A DNA stretch of 64,000 bases, from positions 2,024,877-2,088,876 of the forward strand of contig JH720297.1 of assembly GCA_000231825.2 (NCBI GenBank). Direction: 5' to 3'. The translations under genes and the position numbers were made by a program. Positions 62,422 through 64,000 of this stretch are shown here, in pieces (within the stretch, counting starts at the first letter, position 1; every line of letters begins with the position of its first letter). Under the pieces are notes generated by a model. The model searched no databases and was not told the DNA's origin. It saw only the letters and a list, made by a program, of their open reading frames with translations. Origin of the DNA: Tetrahymena elliotti 4EA. Its lineage: Eukaryota > Ciliophora > Oligohymenophorea > Hymenostomatida > Tetrahymenidae.

Positions 62422-64000
62422 TCAATATTCTGATAATAATTTAATTAGTCTTTTTGATTTTACTAGTTTTGATCTTAATCCTGCATTACTACTAATATTA
62501 TTCATACTTTAAAAAAAATTTGAAAAAATAAATATTTAATAGAATGAGAAAAGAATCAAATTTGAAAAAAATATTAAAAATAAATGAATAGATGAATGAA
62601 TGAGTCAAAAAAAACTAGTCAGTCACTTCTTAGGTAAATCTTTATTTATTGAAAAATGCATAATAAATATTTAAACAATATTTTTTTACTTGAGGTAAAG
62701 AGTCAAAATTTAGAGTTTAGAACATTTTGCTAAATCATTTACTAATCCTTATGCACCAATCTCACCAATACTATTGTAACTTTTAAAAAATAATAAAAAA
62801 TAAGTATTGAATAAATGAATATTTTAGAAATAAGAAAAACAATTAAATCTGAAAATAGACAAAAAATAATATTAGTTTTCCAAATAAATATCAAAGTCTA
62901 TGTTTATTCAAAAATCTCTAACTAATATTTCAACATTATATACATTAGCTTAAGCTTCAAAAATTAGAGATTTATGCATTTTGCTAAGCTTGATCCTAAT
63001 CCTTATGCACCCTTTTCACCAACTTTACTGTTACTTTAAACAATTATAAAAATAAATATTGAAAAAAAAATTTTTAAGAATGAAAACAGAAAAATCTCAA
63101 TCAAATATGAAAAAAAAGATTTAGAAATGAGTCAAACCATTATTAAGTAAACCAGCCTAAATTTTTATTAAGTGGCTCAAAAGATAAAGTTTATGTTTAT
63201 TGAAAAATATTTTTACCATAGGTCAAGAGCTAAAGTTTTGAGATTAGAGCATTTTGCTAAACCAGATCCTAACCCTTATGACCCCATTTGACCAACATTA
63301 TTGTCTCTTTTTAAAGTTAAAAATTTAATTAAGAATCAGCAAAACTTTAAAAGAATGAGAAAAACAGAAAAATGTATTAAATAGAAAAAAATTAACGAAT
63401 AAGGCAAAAAAAAATATCAAATAACTTAAATAACTCAATCTTTCATAAGATAATTTTTTTTTAATAGTGCAGAATTAAAATTTAAAAACTAACTATTTTT
63501 ACTTGAGATTAAGAGTCAAAATTTAGAGATTAGAGAATTTTCCTAACTCAGATCCTAATCCTTATGAACCCATTTCACCAATTTTACATTTGCTTTTATC
63601 AATAATAAAAATAAATATTTATTAAATAAATATTAAAAAGAATAATAAACATAAAATTTGAATTATTACTGAAAAAAAAAAGAGTAATGAATGAGTTTAA
63701 TATAAATTAGTCAGTTGATTTTTGCATAAATTTTTTGTAAATTAAAAAAGGAGAAATAAATGTTATAAAACTATATTTACTTGAGGCTAAGAGTCAAAGT
63801 TTAGAGATTAGAACATTATGCTAAGCCAGATCCTAATCCTTGTGGTCCCATTTCACCAATATTACAGTTACTTTAAACAATTATAATAATAAATGTTGAA
63901 TAAAAAAATATTTAAAAGAATGAGAGAAATATTTTTTTGAACTAAAAACAGGGAGGGGGAGCTTCAATGGTTATAAAAATCCAACCATTTTAAATACCAA
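62422..64000 (-). CDS. leucine-rich repeat gene, 5' part beyond the window
   Basis: Five 90-nt repeat exons are present: 63870-63781, 63592-63503, 63306-63217, 63033-62944 and 62779-62690. A terminal exon 62506-62422 ends in TGA. All are phase 2 and free of internal TGA. Each encodes one repeat such as NNVGQMGSQGLGSGLAKCSN. The terminal exon gives NNISSNAGLRSKLVKSKRL, the same ending type as the other loci. Introns are 164-196 nt with recognisable parts of the shared intron sequence. The start exon and any earlier repeats lie beyond base 64000; bases 63871-64000 are intron as far as can be read, with an unusual GGGAGGGGGAG tract at 63951. This copy looks functional in the visible part. Confidence 0.75.

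Noticed and set aside
63871..64000. A G-rich tract GGGAGGGGGAG near the right edge as a possible telomere or rDNA border
   Set aside because: It occurs once and is not a C4A2/G4T2 repeat. It lies in what reads as an LRR intron.

Overview
The window is nuclear DNA of an oligohymenophorean ciliate, most likely a Tetrahymena-type macronuclear chromosome. Every long reading frame is interrupted by TAA and TAG and ends only at TGA (the ciliate code, TAA/TAG = Gln). Introns are short, AT-rich and GT..AG, and intergenic DNA is extremely AT-rich. The LRR genes have the 90-nt-exon structure typical of Tetrahymena. All gene models here use that code; under the standard code only short spurious frames appear.

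Layout. 0-12 kb: a possible gene fragment at the edge, a 930-aa Q/N-rich protein, a STIMATE/TMEM110-family ER membrane protein (7 exons), an arginine-type mono-ADP-ribosyltransferase with a decayed duplicate of its 3' end beside it, and an unrecognised 553-aa protein. 13-22.3 kb: a ciliary cluster of CFAP206 (radial spoke / axonemal), an outer-dynein-arm docking coiled-coil protein of the ODA1/CCDC114/CCDC63 family, and a FAM227 (FWWh-domain) protein. 23.5-27.3 kb: a small NOL7-like nuclear protein, a TTAA-flanked inverted-repeat element, and a Cys-rich multi-pass membrane protein. 27.3-34 kb: about 3 kb of AT-rich DNA with no recognised gene, then a minus-strand LRR gene made of tandem exon-intron cassettes. 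35.4-51.6 kb: a secreted pectinacetylesterase/Notum-like hydrolase, a 1,236-aa helical-repeat protein, and a multi-exon gene of nearly 10 kb for a giant surface protein (propeller-like region, beta-helix, Cys-rich region, multi-TM region). 52.5-64 kb: a histidine-acid-phosphatase-like protein lacking its C-terminal catalytic motif, three more LRR loci (one intact, one relic, one running off the right edge), a gene with a frame conflict, and two more Q/N-rich proteins.

The most distinctive feature is the LRR system. Four minus-strand loci are built from 90-nt exons that each encode one leucine-rich repeat, all in the same phase (2-2), separated by related introns of about 160-250 nt. The exon and intron have been copied together, with a period of about 300 bp in the longest array. 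Different loci show successive states: intact, frameshifted, intron-lost and exon-fused. This points to ongoing birth and decay by cassette duplication.
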